Shown in pieces: positions 52,497 through 60,166 of a stretch of DNA of 64,000 nucleotides. The notes beneath the pieces were generated by a model. The model was not told where the DNA came from, made no database searches, and was given only the letters and a program-made list of their open reading frames with translations. Made by a program: the position numbers and the translations under genes. The stretch is taken from contig DHHM01000002.1 in assembly GCA_002403305.1 (NCBI GenBank), forward strand, positions 1-64,000, written 5' to 3'. Each line of letters starts with the position of its first letter. Within the stretch, counting starts at the first letter, position 1. The DNA comes from Bacteroidales bacterium UBA4772 (GTDB lineage: Bacteria > Bacteroidota > Bacteroidia > Bacteroidales > VadinHA17).

Positions 52497-53503
52497 CTCT
52501 CAAGCACATCATAAAGGGCAGTGAGATCAGGCGTAAGAATGATCTCCGTCCTCCTGTTCTTCTGCCGCGAGTCAGCGGTCTTCCTCGTATCTACGGGCAT
52601 ATACTCGCTCCTGCCTGATGCAACCAGGCGTTTGGGATTGATATTGGTGTCGTTAGTTAGCACCCTGACCACTGTCGTTGCCCTCTTGACGCTCAGGTCC
52701 CAGTTGTCAAGTATCTGCTGACCAGGTGCCGCCCTGTAAGGCACATCATCGGTATGGCCCTCGATGGTGATGGTGATGTCGGGGTTCTTTTCGAGGAGCG
52801 CTCCAAGCTTGTGCAGCACCGTGCGCCCATTGGCGTCTATCTCGTAGCTGCCTGTCCTGAACAGCAGCTTGTCATCCATTGAGACATACACCTGCCCGTT
52901 CTTCATGGTGACGGTGAGTCCGTTGTTCTCAAAGCCGAACAGTGCGTCAGACACCTTCTCCTTGAGCTCCTTCACCGCCTGCTGCTGCGCATCCAGCATC
53001 TTCTCAAGCTCCGTCAGCCTGGCATTGCGCCTATCAAGCTCATAGGTGAGCTCCTCAAGTGCAGCCTTCTTGGTGTCCAGGTTTATCTCCAGATCACGCA
53101 TCAGATTCTCCTTCAGCTGAAGATCAGCCTGTGCCTGCCGCAGCTCCGCCAGCAGCCGCTGTGTCTCCTGCGCCTTCCCGGCCGCCAGCTCCTGCTGCGC
53201 CCTCTGCAGCTCGTCATACCTCGCCGAGAGACTGCCCAACTCCTCCCTCCTTAGCGTCAGCTCTGAACGCACTTCTCCCAGCTCCTCCGTCAGCCTCTCA
53301 GCATCGTCGGTGAGCTGCATTGACCGCGCCGTCAGCTCCCTGTTCGACATGGAAAGCCATATGTTCTCTGCCTTGAGCGAGTCACGCTCCGACAATACCA
53401 TGAGACTCTTGTCGTTCAACGTGTTGTACCTCTTGCCGGTAACACATGAAACTGAAAGCAAGAGTATCATCACGACCGGAAAAATAAGATTTAGCCTGTT
53501 CAT
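52490..53503 (-). CDS. OmpA-family lipoprotein with coiled coil
   Basis: About 337 residues from the ATG at 53503, giving lipobox LLSVSC (Cys at about residue 20); a longer frame to 53575 lacks a good start. Residues 35-195 form a long coiled coil (ERDSLKAENIWLSMSNRELT, LREELGSLSARYDELQRAQQ, KAALEELTYELDRRNARLTE). The C-terminal OmpA domain (about 205-335; TVTMKNGQVYVSMDDKLLF, ITIEGHTDDVPYR, LSVKRATTVVRVL, KNRRTEIIL) binds peptidoglycan. It probably links the outer membrane to the cell wall. Divergent from dxs; convergent with, and overlapping by 7 bp, the STN protein gene. Confidence 0.92.
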   Translation of the reverse strand: MNRLNLIFPVVMILLLSVSCVTGKRYNTLNDKSLMVLSERDSLKAENIWLSMSNRELTARSMQLTDDAERLTEELGEVRSELTLRREELGSLSARYDELQRAQQELAAGKAQETQRLLAELRQAQADLQLKENLMRDLEINLDTKKAALEELTYELDRRNARLTELEKMLDAQQQAVKELKEKVSDALFGFENNGLTVTMKNGQVYVSMDDKLLFRTGSYEIDANGRTVLHKLGALLEKNPDITITIEGHTDDVPYRAAPGQQILDNWDLSVKRATTVVRVLTNDTNINPKRLVASGRSEYMPVDTRKTADSRQKNRRTEIILTPDLTALYDVLESY

Positions 53504-53628
53504 GACCTGTCTGTTTTTACTCACACACCGTCTGCGAATTAAACAATAAATGAGAAAACATGTTATTGAAAACATAATGATTAATTAACAATGCAGATTT
53601 TTTATAAGCTTCCCCGGGTAATTCTCAT

Positions 53629-53660
53629 TTTTCACAAAAATCAAAATATGAGTATCTTTG
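53629..53660 (+). promoter_or_regulatory. Promoter of dxs
   Basis: TATCTTTG (53653-53660) matches TAnnTTTG. TTTT (53629-53632, one mismatch to TTTG) lies exactly 20 bp upstream. The leader would be about 18-20 nt before the ATG at 53686. Confidence 0.65.
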
Positions 53661-53685
53661 CCCGGTCTTTTGTTACCTTTAACTG

Positions 53686-55587
53686 ATGTCAGAAAAAGAT
53701 CGGCTGCTTGATGGAATCAACACTCCTGAGGACCTCAGAAAGCTCGACAGGCTTGATCTGGTGCGACTCAGTGACGAGCTCAGGCAACATATCATTGACG
53801 AGGTAAGCAACAACCCCGGCCATTTCGGCGCAAGCCTCGGGGTGGTAGAGCTTACCGTTGCCCTTCATTATGTCTATAACACCCCCTATGACAAAATAGT
53901 CTGGGATGTCGGACATCAAGCCTACGGACACAAGATCCTTACGGGACGCAAAGCACAGTTTCATACAAACCGCAAGTACAAGGGCATCAGCGGCTTCCCG
54001 CGCATGGCCGAGAGTGAATATGACGCCTTCGGGGTAGGACACTCCTCGACCTCCATCTCTGCTGCCCTTGGCATGGCTGTGGCAGCACAGACCAAAGGTG
54101 AAAAACGCAAGGTGGTGGCAGTGATTGGCGACGGCGCCCTGCAGGCAGGACTGGCATTCGAAGGACTGAATAACGCCGGGAACGAGAAGGCTGACCTTCT
54201 GGTTATCCTCAATGACAATAATATTTCGATAGATGCCAGCGTCGGGGCCCTCAGGGAGTACCTCCTCGACATAACCACCAGCAGTACCTACAACAGGTTT
54301 AAGGATAAGGTCTGGCGTCTCCTTGGCCGTTACCGGCGGGTAGGCACCAGGGCACGGATACTTGCCTCACAGATTGAGGGAGGCATCAAGGGTACCGTGC
54401 TGGAGCAGAGCAACCTCTTTGAGGCACTCAAGTTCAGGTACTTCGGACCTATTGACGGTCATGACGTGCTTCACCTGACCCGGATTCTCGAAGACCTCAG
54501 GACCATCCCCGGACCCAAGCTCCTTCATTGCGTCACCGTCAAGGGAAAGGGATTTCCCAGGGCAGAAGAGCTGCAGACCGTATTTCATGCCCCCGGCAAG
54601 TTCGACAAATGCACCGGCGAACTGATAAGACCGGCCGACTGTGACAAACACCCTCTCTACCAGGATGTGTTCGGACATACCATTCTGGAACTGGCACGGC
54701 AGAATGATAAGATAGTGGGCGTCACCCCGGCTATGCCTACCGGGTGTTCACTTAACATTATGATGAAGGAGATGCCCGGCAGGGCCTTTGACGTGGGCAT
54801 CTGCGAACAGCATGCGGTGACCTTCTCTGCCGGCATGGCAGCCAACGGCATGATCCCCTATTGCAATATCTACTCATCATTTATGCAGCGTGCCTATGAC
54901 CAGGTGGTGCACGACGTGGCCTTACAGGGACTGAAGGTGATCTTCTGCCTCGACCGCGGAGGCCTGGTGGGCAGTGACGGAGCAACACATCACGGCTTCT
55001 TCGATATTGCCTTCATGCGCAACATACCCGGCATGATCACTGCCGCTCCCATGGACGAGCTGGAGCTGCGTAACATGATGTTTACCGCACAGCTTGACAG
55101 CGTAAAGGGACCATTCAGCATACGCTATCCCCGGGGTACCGGAGTGATATGCGAATGGCAGCAACCTTTCTCAGAAATCCCGGTGGGCCGGGCCCGACTC
55201 ATCAGTGAGGGCAGTGACATAGCAGTGCTTAGCATAGGCCATCCGGGTAACTTTGTGGTTGAGGCAGCGTCTGCGCTGCGCGAGAGGGGCATCTCGGTGA
55301 TGCACTATGACATGCGCTTCGCCAATCCGATTGATGAGGAGGTGCTGCATGAGGTGATGCAGCGTTTCCGCAGTATCATCACCGTGGAAGACGGCGTGGT
55401 CAAGGGAGGCTTTGGCAGCGCCGTGCTCGAGTTCGCAGCCGATAACGGCTATGCGGTTGAGATACGGCGTATGGGCATCCCCGACTACTTCGTGGAACAC
55501 GGCTCCCAGCAGGAGCTGTGGCACGAATGCGGGTATGATGCTGACGGGATAATGAAGGCCATAGTTAAGGCAGTAGGCAGACTTTGA
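53686..55587 (+). CDS. dxs: 1-deoxy-D-xylulose-5-phosphate synthase
   Basis: A 633-residue thiamine-diphosphate enzyme that condenses pyruvate with glyceraldehyde 3-phosphate, the first step of the MEP isoprenoid pathway. The N-terminal domain has DVGHQAYGHKILTGR (about residues 69-83) and the GDGALQAGLAFEGLNNAG...NDNNISID ThDP/Mg signature (about 145-180). The middle domain carries the catalytic glutamate in VGICEQHAVTFSAGMA (about 364-379) and DRGGLVGSDGATHHGFFDIA. The C-terminal domain has VEDGVVKGGFGSAVLEFAA. Length and order are standard. The 3' flank enters a repeat-rich region. Confidence 0.97.
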   Translation: MSEKDRLLDGINTPEDLRKLDRLDLVRLSDELRQHIIDEVSNNPGHFGASLGVVELTVALHYVYNTPYDKIVWDVGHQAYGHKILTGRKAQFHTNRKYKGISGFPRMAESEYDAFGVGHSSTSISAALGMAVAAQTKGEKRKVVAVIGDGALQAGLAFEGLNNAGNEKADLLVILNDNNISIDASVGALREYLLDITTSSTYNRFKDKVWRLLGRYRRVGTRARILASQIEGGIKGTVLEQSNLFEALKFRYFGPIDGHDVLHLTRILEDLRTIPGPKLLHCVTVKGKGFPRAEELQTVFHAPGKFDKCTGELIRPADCDKHPLYQDVFGHTILELARQNDKIVGVTPAMPTGCSLNIMMKEMPGRAFDVGICEQHAVTFSAGMAANGMIPYCNIYSSFMQRAYDQVVHDVALQGLKVIFCLDRGGLVGSDGATHHGFFDIAFMRNIPGMITAAPMDELELRNMMFTAQLDSVKGPFSIRYPRGTGVICEWQQPFSEIPVGRARLISEGSDIAVLSIGHPGNFVVEAASALRERGISVMHYDMRFANPIDEEVLHEVMQRFRSIITVEDGVVKGGFGSAVLEFAADNGYAVEIRRMGIPDYFVEHGSQQELWHECGYDADGIMKAIVKAVGRL

Positions 55588-55590
55588 AGT

Positions 55591-55618
55591 CGGCAGTAGG
55601 CAGTCAGCAGTCAGCGGT
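55591..55618. repeat. Heptamer repeat, four units
   Basis: CGGCAGT, AGGCAGT, CAGCAGT and CAGCGGT follow one another directly after the dxs stop. They are reverse complements of the heptamers of the larger array at 56716-56813, so the two arrays face each other across the DUF1080 gene. Confidence 0.8.
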
Positions 55619-55650
55619 AGGGCTAATCTTCATTAAGCAGAAGCAAATAA

Positions 55651-55740
55651 TTGCCCGTAGGGCATAAGGTATTGTAGACCAGAGACACAAAACAGCATTT
55701 TCGCCGTAGGCGATAGGGTATTGTAGATTGTAGCACAGAG
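55651..55740. repeat. Two tandem mini-hairpin repeats with compensatory changes
   Basis: Two related units start 49 bp apart. Unit 1 has TGCCC-GTA-GGGCA (55652-55664) and unit 2 TCGCC-GTA-GGCGA (55701-55713); both stems are perfect although the bases differ. Each stem is followed by TA(A/G)GGTATTGTAGA and then ACA(C/G)A-type sequence. The second unit ends at the ATG of the DUF1080 gene. Confidence 0.85.
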
Positions 55741-56504
55741 ATGAAAAAAACAGTAATCTTCGCCGCCGTCACCATCATGATGGCATCCTGTTCCCCGAAA
55801 CCGAAGGAACAGTGGACACAGTTATTCAACGGCGAGAACCTCGACGGCTGGATAATCAAGATCAAAGGGTCCCCCGTGGGTGAAAACTACAAAAACACCT
55901 TCAGGGTTGAAGAGGGTATCATGAAGGTATCCTACTCGGAATATGACACCTTCCGGATGGAGTTCGGGCATATCTATTACCGGGAACCCCTCTCGTCATA
56001 CAGGCTGCGCGTCGAATACCGTTTCACCGGTGAACAGGTTCCCGGCGTCCTGCCTGGGGATACCGCAACAGCGGCATCATGTTCCATTGCCAGGATCCGG
56101 CAATAATCGGCCTGAACCAGGATTGGCCCGTATCGGTAGAGGTGCAGTTTCTCGGAAGCACCGCTGAGCTGGAAACCACAACGCTGAACGTATGCACACC
56201 CCACACACATATAGTGATTGGCGATTCGCTGATAACGCAGCACTGCACCTCCTCATCCTCGAAATTCTTCTATGACGACGCCTGGGTGACGGCAGAGCTT
56301 GTTGTATACGCCGACAGTATCATACATCATATTGTTAACGGTGACACTGTGCTGACATACTCAAAACCGCAGATCGGGGGTGATCTGCCTGAGGGGTTCA
56401 CACTTCCGCAGGGCACACCTCTTAAGGAGGGTTACATTGCCCTGCAGTCGGAGTCGCACCCCGTGGAGTTCAGGAAGGTGGAGATACTCAAAATCAGGGA
56501 TTAG
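55741..56504 (+). pseudogene. DUF1080 (3-keto-disaccharide hydrolase-like) lipoprotein gene with a frameshift
   Basis: Two overlapping frames together encode one DUF1080 protein of about 254 residues. The first frame has a lipobox (MMASC), then LFNGENLDGWIIKIKG, YREPLSSYRLRVEYRFTGEQ and VPG. The second frame continues with PAWGYRNSGIMFHCQDPAII, VSVEVQFLGSTAELETTTLN and SESHPVEFRKVEILKIRD. The phase changes at 56047-56048; restoring one base there gives the family sequence VPGCPAWGYRNSG. DUF1080 domains have a concanavalin-like fold and include 3-keto-glycoside hydrolases. It is either a recent pseudogene or an assembly error. Repeats flank it on both sides. Confidence 0.85.
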
Positions 56505-56510
56505 GGGGGC

Positions 56511-56660
56511 GAGCGTTAATAAATGACCCGGGGAGTCATTTTAGCGAGCAGCCAGATTGCAGGGGAGGCGTCAGGCAGTAGTGGGGTGAGCGTTAATAAA
56601 TGATTCGGTGAGTCATTTTAGCAACCAGCCAGCCTGCAGGGGAGTCCAGTCTTCATTCAG
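56511..56660. repeat. Two 57-nt direct repeats, 77 bp apart
   Basis: Copies at 56511-56567 and 56588-56644 are identical at 50 of 57 positions. Each has an inner hairpin AAATGA(C/T)...GTCATTT and ends in GCAGGGGAG. A weaker third partial copy ending in the same GCAGGGGAG lies near 56824-56859. The whole gap from 56505 to 56944 holds only repeats and no supported gene. Confidence 0.85.
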
Positions 56661-56715
56661 CAATCCACAGTAGTGGGGGTTTCAAAAAATTATCCTAATT
56701 TCGCATCCTGCTGAT

Positions 56716-56813
56716 GACTGCCGGCTGCCGACTGTTGACTGCAGACTGCCGACTGTTGACTGCAGACTGCAGACTGCAGACTGCAGTCTGCCGACTGCCG
56801 ACTGCCGACTGAT
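56716..56813. repeat. Heptanucleotide minisatellite, 14 units
   Basis: Fourteen exact 7-bp units of the form GACTG(CC/CA/TT) run without interruption; variants are GGCTGCC, GTCTGCC and a terminal GACTGAT. The array forms long inverted repeats (GACTGCAGTC-type). Minus-strand frames across it encode only low-complexity Ser/Gln/Ala/Val sequence and are not genes. Confidence 0.95.
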
Positions 56814-56944
56814 AATGCCCGGTGGGCTGACTTAGCGAAGGGGACGGAATGCAGGGGAGGCAATTCCGCCATCCGGATGAGTTGAGTAAATAGATTTTGG
56901 ATTGAAACAAAATATGCTTAATATTAATAAATTATGATAATTAA

Positions 56945-57028
56945 GCCCGGATGGCGGAATTGGTAGACGCGCTGGTCTCAAACACCAGTGGCAGTGATGC
57001 TGTGTGGGTTCGATTCCCACTCCGGGTA
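56945..57028 (+). tRNA. tRNA-Leu (CAA)
   Basis: An 84-nt class II tRNA. The acceptor stem is GCCCGGA with TCCGGGT (terminal G-T), discriminator A at 57028. D-arm contains TTGGTAGACGC. Anticodon stem CTGGT/ACCAG encloses loop CTCAAAC, giving anticodon CAA (reads UUG). A long variable arm and T-arm GTGGGTTCGATTCCCAC follow. CCA is not fully encoded. Upstream sequence is AT-rich. Confidence 0.97.
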
Positions 57029-57042
57029 CAGAGCCTTGCCGG

Positions 57043-57117
57043 CCCTGACGATCACGCATCGCGTGATGTCAGGGTGCTGACCATAAGCGTCAGCATTCGA
57101 TACCGGCTCAGGGTACA
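57043..57117 (+). repeat. Tandem hairpins and a decayed tRNA-Leu 3' end
   Basis: Hairpin 1 (57043-57074) pairs CCCTGAC/GTCAGGG and ATCACGC/GCGTGAT with one bulged G and loop ATC. Hairpin 2 (57075-57095) pairs TGCTGAC/GTCAGCA. They are followed at 57096-57117 by a 22-nt stretch matching the 3' end of the tRNA gene (57009-57030) at 18 of 22 positions, including TTCGAT and GGGTACA. Confidence 0.7.
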
Positions 57118-57118
57118 C

Positions 57119-57152
57119 TAAAGCTCCCTGAAGTCCGTCAGGGAGCTTTTTC
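57119..57152 (+). terminator. Intrinsic terminator of the tRNA-Leu transcript
   Basis: AAGCTCCCTGA (57121-57131) and its exact complement (57138-57148) form an 11-bp stem with a 6-nt loop, followed by TTT. Confidence 0.9.
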
Positions 57153-57248
57153 ATCGTATCTGTTTCTATCTGTAAAGCCCGTACTCCATATCGGATCTCT
57201 TATGGGGGTGTAGCAATGCAGATAACAGGAAATACAATGAGAAAAGTC

Positions 57249-57276
57249 AAATTATGATGATTATGCACGGATGGCA
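57249..57276 (+). repeat. Decayed copy of the tRNA-Leu 5' end and its upstream flank
   Basis: 57249-57263 matches the tRNA upstream flank 56929-56943 at 14 of 15 positions. GCACGGATGGCA (57265-57276) matches the tRNA start GCCCGGATGGCG at 10 of 12. The spacing from the intact gene is exactly 320 bp for both. The rest of the tRNA is unrecognisable. Confidence 0.65.
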
Positions 57277-57300
57277 GTGCAGACTCCCTGCTTGACTGGT

Positions 57301-58659
57301 TTACTCCACTGCCTTGACGATACCACTCAGGAACTCCTGCCAGTCAATGGTACCTCTTGGAGAATATCCGGTTCGAACGATCACCAGCTCCTGCTCCGGC
57401 AGTATAAATATGCGTTGTCCTTCATAGCCGTCACAATAGTAAAGATCATCAGGCAGACCCGGGAACTCACCTTTTTTGTTCAGCCAGAAGAGAGCTCCGT
57501 ATTCGCCTCCTGAGCCCGGTGCGGGGGTTGTGGTATAGCGCACCCAGTCCTCGGGAAAGATCTGTTCCCCCAGCCAATTGCCATCGTGCAGGTAGAGGAG
57601 ACCAAAGCGTGCATAATCACGCATCGTGGCATACAGGTATGATGATCCGACAAAGGTGCCCGAGGCATCCACTTCCCATACCACGCTGCGCATTCCTGTC
57701 TTGTCGAATATCGCCCTGCGCGGCCAGGCAAGATACTCTTCGTGACTGCTGAAGGCTGTACGCAGGTAATCCTGAATGATATTACTGGATCCTGAAGAGT
57801 ATGACCAGACGGAATCAGGCATGAAAAGAAGCTTCTTTGAAGCAGCGTAGTCACCCATATCTCCATTCTTCAGAAGCATGGCAGTGGTGTTCGTCAGCCG
57901 TGCCTTGTAATAGGCCTCACTGAACTCAAGACCGCTGGTCATCTGCATCAGATCGTCCGGAGTGATATGCTTTCTTTCATCCTGTGCCCATATATCAATA
58001 TTCACCGGACTGTTGATGTCAATAAGCCCCTCCCTGACCATCGATCCAACCATTGCATTGGTGAAGCTTTTAGCCATTGACCAGCTCAGGAAGAGGTTTT
58101 CAGGACCGAGATCATCCCGGTATCGCTCTGCAACAATCTGATCCCTGTAAACAACCGTAACGGCAAATGTGCCTTTGTACTTAACAGTGTCTTCAAACAC
58201 ACGATCGAGCATACTGTTGAGGATGTCCATGCTGATACCTGCCGGAACAGTATCACTTAGCTTATCACCGGCCGGCCAGGGGATAGTATCCGGATCACCC
58301 TGCGGTAACGGCACGTCAGGATAATCAAGCGCCAGAACATCATCCATTGAGAAATCCCTGACAAGGGTGCAACCCAGCCCTTCATTATATACCGCTTTTG
58401 ATTTCCAGATACCCAGTAGTTTGCTGGTTACGGTCATCTGCTCGCGATCAATGGCGTTTTTGCTGTATTTGACAGGAAAAAAATTGAGTTCTTCATTTTC
58501 AAGACTTACCTGTGTGCGTCCCGCGACAAAGACACCTGAAGCCAGATATTTTGCAGCATAACCGGTTATGCCCGGCGAGAGATAACTGATGTACGAGAAT
58601 ACCGTGATGACCAGTACTGCAATGAAAACCAACAGTGAAAGGAGTATACGCTTTTTCAT
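57301..58659 (-). CDS. Serine hydrolase, class C beta-lactamase-related
   Basis: A 452-residue membrane-anchored or exported protein (N-terminal helix LLSLLVFIAVLVITVFSYI). The beta-lactamase-related domain (about residues 155-450) has the SxxK motif in LSWSMAKSFTNAMVG (about residue 193), VWSYSSGSSNIIQDY in the place of the YxN motif, and DGYEGQRIFILPEQELVIVR near the C-terminus in the place of the KTG box. Family members are esterases, D-aminopeptidases or penicillin-recognising proteins, and few are true beta-lactamases. The first 150 residues are a separate unknown region. Monocistronic. Substrate unknown. Confidence 0.88.
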   Translation of the reverse strand: MKKRILLSLLVFIAVLVITVFSYISYLSPGITGYAAKYLASGVFVAGRTQVSLENEELNFFPVKYSKNAIDREQMTVTSKLLGIWKSKAVYNEGLGCTLVRDFSMDDVLALDYPDVPLPQGDPDTIPWPAGDKLSDTVPAGISMDILNSMLDRVFEDTVKYKGTFAVTVVYRDQIVAERYRDDLGPENLFLSWSMAKSFTNAMVGSMVREGLIDINSPVNIDIWAQDERKHITPDDLMQMTSGLEFSEAYYKARLTNTTAMLLKNGDMGDYAASKKLLFMPDSVWSYSSGSSNIIQDYLRTAFSSHEEYLAWPRRAIFDKTGMRSVVWEVDASGTFVGSSYLYATMRDYARFGLLYLHDGNWLGEQIFPEDWVRYTTTPAPGSGGEYGALFWLNKKGEFPGLPDDLYYCDGYEGQRIFILPEQELVIVRTGYSPRGTIDWQEFLSGIVKAVE

Positions 58660-58840
58660 AGAGGCATGAGTTTATGACGCAAATTAACTATTAATCTGAT
58701 TAAGCTTTGATGAGATATAAAGATAACAGAAAAAGATCCCCGTGAAAACGGGCAGGTACACAAGACGCGATGATTGATCCAATTTGGGTATGCTAAAGGA
58801 TTTCTCAATCTTCATCAATAATTTTTGATCTTTGTCTGCC

Positions 58841-58848
58841 TATATTTG
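58841..58848 (+). promoter_or_regulatory. Candidate -7 box for the DUF5009 gene
   Basis: TATATTTG matches TAnnTTTG, giving a start near 58855, just before the ATG codons at 58861 and 58870. The nearest TTTG upstream (58824-58827) is too close (13 bp) to be the -33 element. Confidence 0.5.
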
Positions 58849-58860
58849 CAACTGCCAACC

Positions 58861-60057
58861 ATGATCCGTATGAATAAAAGCGGTCGTATGTTATCAATTG
58901 ACATAATGCGGGGCCTGACCCTGCTGCTCATGCTCTTCGTCAATGACCTGAACATGAGGGTGGCTCCTGCGTGGCTTGGTCATATGCCGGCCGACCATGA
59001 CGGAATGGGACTCGCCGATTGGGTTTTTCCCGGATTTCTTTTCATCGTCGGCATGGCAATACCCTTCGCCATCTCAGGAAGGATAAAAAAAGGCGAGCCG
59101 GTGTCCAAAGTATTGCTCCACATTGCAATCCGGACCCTGTCACTGCTTGTTATCGGCGTACTGATGCTCAACACGGGCAGAGTTAATCCTGAAACCACGG
59201 GAATGCACAAAGACCTGTGGTCATTGCTGATGTATTTCTCTGTATTCCTGGTCTGGAACGACTACCCCTCTGGGGGGGGAAAGCTTCTGTTCATGGTCCT
59301 GAGAGGTGCAGGTGTGGCTATCCTCCTCTTCCTGGCAATAATATTCAGATCGGGCCCTGCAGATGACCCCGGATGGATGATAACCGGATGGTGGGGAATA
59401 CTTGGACTTATCGGGTGGGGTTATCTCGCCGCATCACTCATCTACCTTGTAACCCGTAATTCAATAACCGGAACGGCGATTGCCGTCATGGTCTTCCTGA
59501 CCGTTAATATCCTTGATGCTTCAGGCTTGTTAAGCTTCCTTGATCCCGCCAGGCCGGCACTGGGAATTATTATACAGGGAAATGTTCCCCTTATAGTTCT
59601 GACAGGAATGCTGGCAGGCGTTATAATAAGGAAAATGAAAGAATCCGGCAATGAACGCATTCTTACTATACTTATAACACTGGGGTTTCTCTCACTGGCC
59701 ATCGGATTCATCCTGAGAAACTGGTTCCTGATATCAAAGATCCAGGCTACTCCCAGCTGGGGGATGATCTGCAGCGGGATCAGCTTTATGGTTTTTGCAG
59801 TGATATACTGGCTGGCAGACGTGAAGGGCATGACAGGATGGGCGGCAATTGTCAGGCCGGCAGGCCGGTATTCGCTGACCACCTACCTCGCTCCTGACAT
59901 CCTCTACCATGCAATCTGGATGTCAGCCTTCCCGGTACTGATCTACAAGCAGTCGTCAGAGCCGCTGGTGGTGATCATCGGCTCCATTGCCTGGGCTCTT
60001 CTCATGGCCGGACTGACAGCACTGCTGGCGAAAATCAATATTAAGCTTAAGCTTTGA
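58861..60057 (+). CDS. DUF5009/HGSNAT-type membrane acyltransferase-like protein
   Basis: About 398 residues from the ATG at 58861 (MIRMNKSGRML); a TTG twelve codons upstream lies before the promoter and is rejected. It has about ten membrane helices. The N-terminal SIDIMRGLTLLLMLFVND with LADWVFPGFLFIVGMAIPFA is typical of DUF5009 and heparan-alpha-glucosaminide N-acetyltransferase relatives, which move acetyl groups across membranes. The expected His near the first loop (WLGHMPADHDGMG) is present. The acceptor is unknown. Single gene. Confidence 0.85.
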   Translation: MIRMNKSGRMLSIDIMRGLTLLLMLFVNDLNMRVAPAWLGHMPADHDGMGLADWVFPGFLFIVGMAIPFAISGRIKKGEPVSKVLLHIAIRTLSLLVIGVLMLNTGRVNPETTGMHKDLWSLLMYFSVFLVWNDYPSGGGKLLFMVLRGAGVAILLFLAIIFRSGPADDPGWMITGWWGILGLIGWGYLAASLIYLVTRNSITGTAIAVMVFLTVNILDASGLLSFLDPARPALGIIIQGNVPLIVLTGMLAGVIIRKMKESGNERILTILITLGFLSLAIGFILRNWFLISKIQATPSWGMICSGISFMVFAVIYWLADVKGMTGWAAIVRPAGRYSLTTYLAPDILYHAIWMSAFPVLIYKQSSEPLVVIIGSIAWALLMAGLTALLAKINIKLKL

Positions 60058-60166
60058 TTATCTGGCCATTAGTCAATGTAAAGAATAATAGCCTGATTGG
60101 TAATAATCCCGCAACTCCCTACGTTAATAACCGCCACTGAGCCAATGACCGGCTAATGTTAGGCGA

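Noticed and set aside
53059..53313. Plus-strand Pro/Ala/Ser-rich frame opposite the OmpA coiled coil
   Set aside because: Its composition is the direct complement of Gln/Glu/Leu codons in the coiled-coil region.
56716..56813. Possible CRISPR array
   Set aside because: The unit is only 7 bp with no spacers and no cas genes; it is a minisatellite.
56690..57059. Minus-strand frames across the heptamer array and the tRNA gene
   Set aside because: They encode low-complexity Ser/Gln/Val sequence created by the 7-bp repeat or run through tRNA-Leu; no start context or family.
57301..58659. Call as a true class C beta-lactamase
   Set aside because: Only the SxxK box is clear; the YxN and KTG boxes are altered, so antibiotic hydrolysis is not supported.
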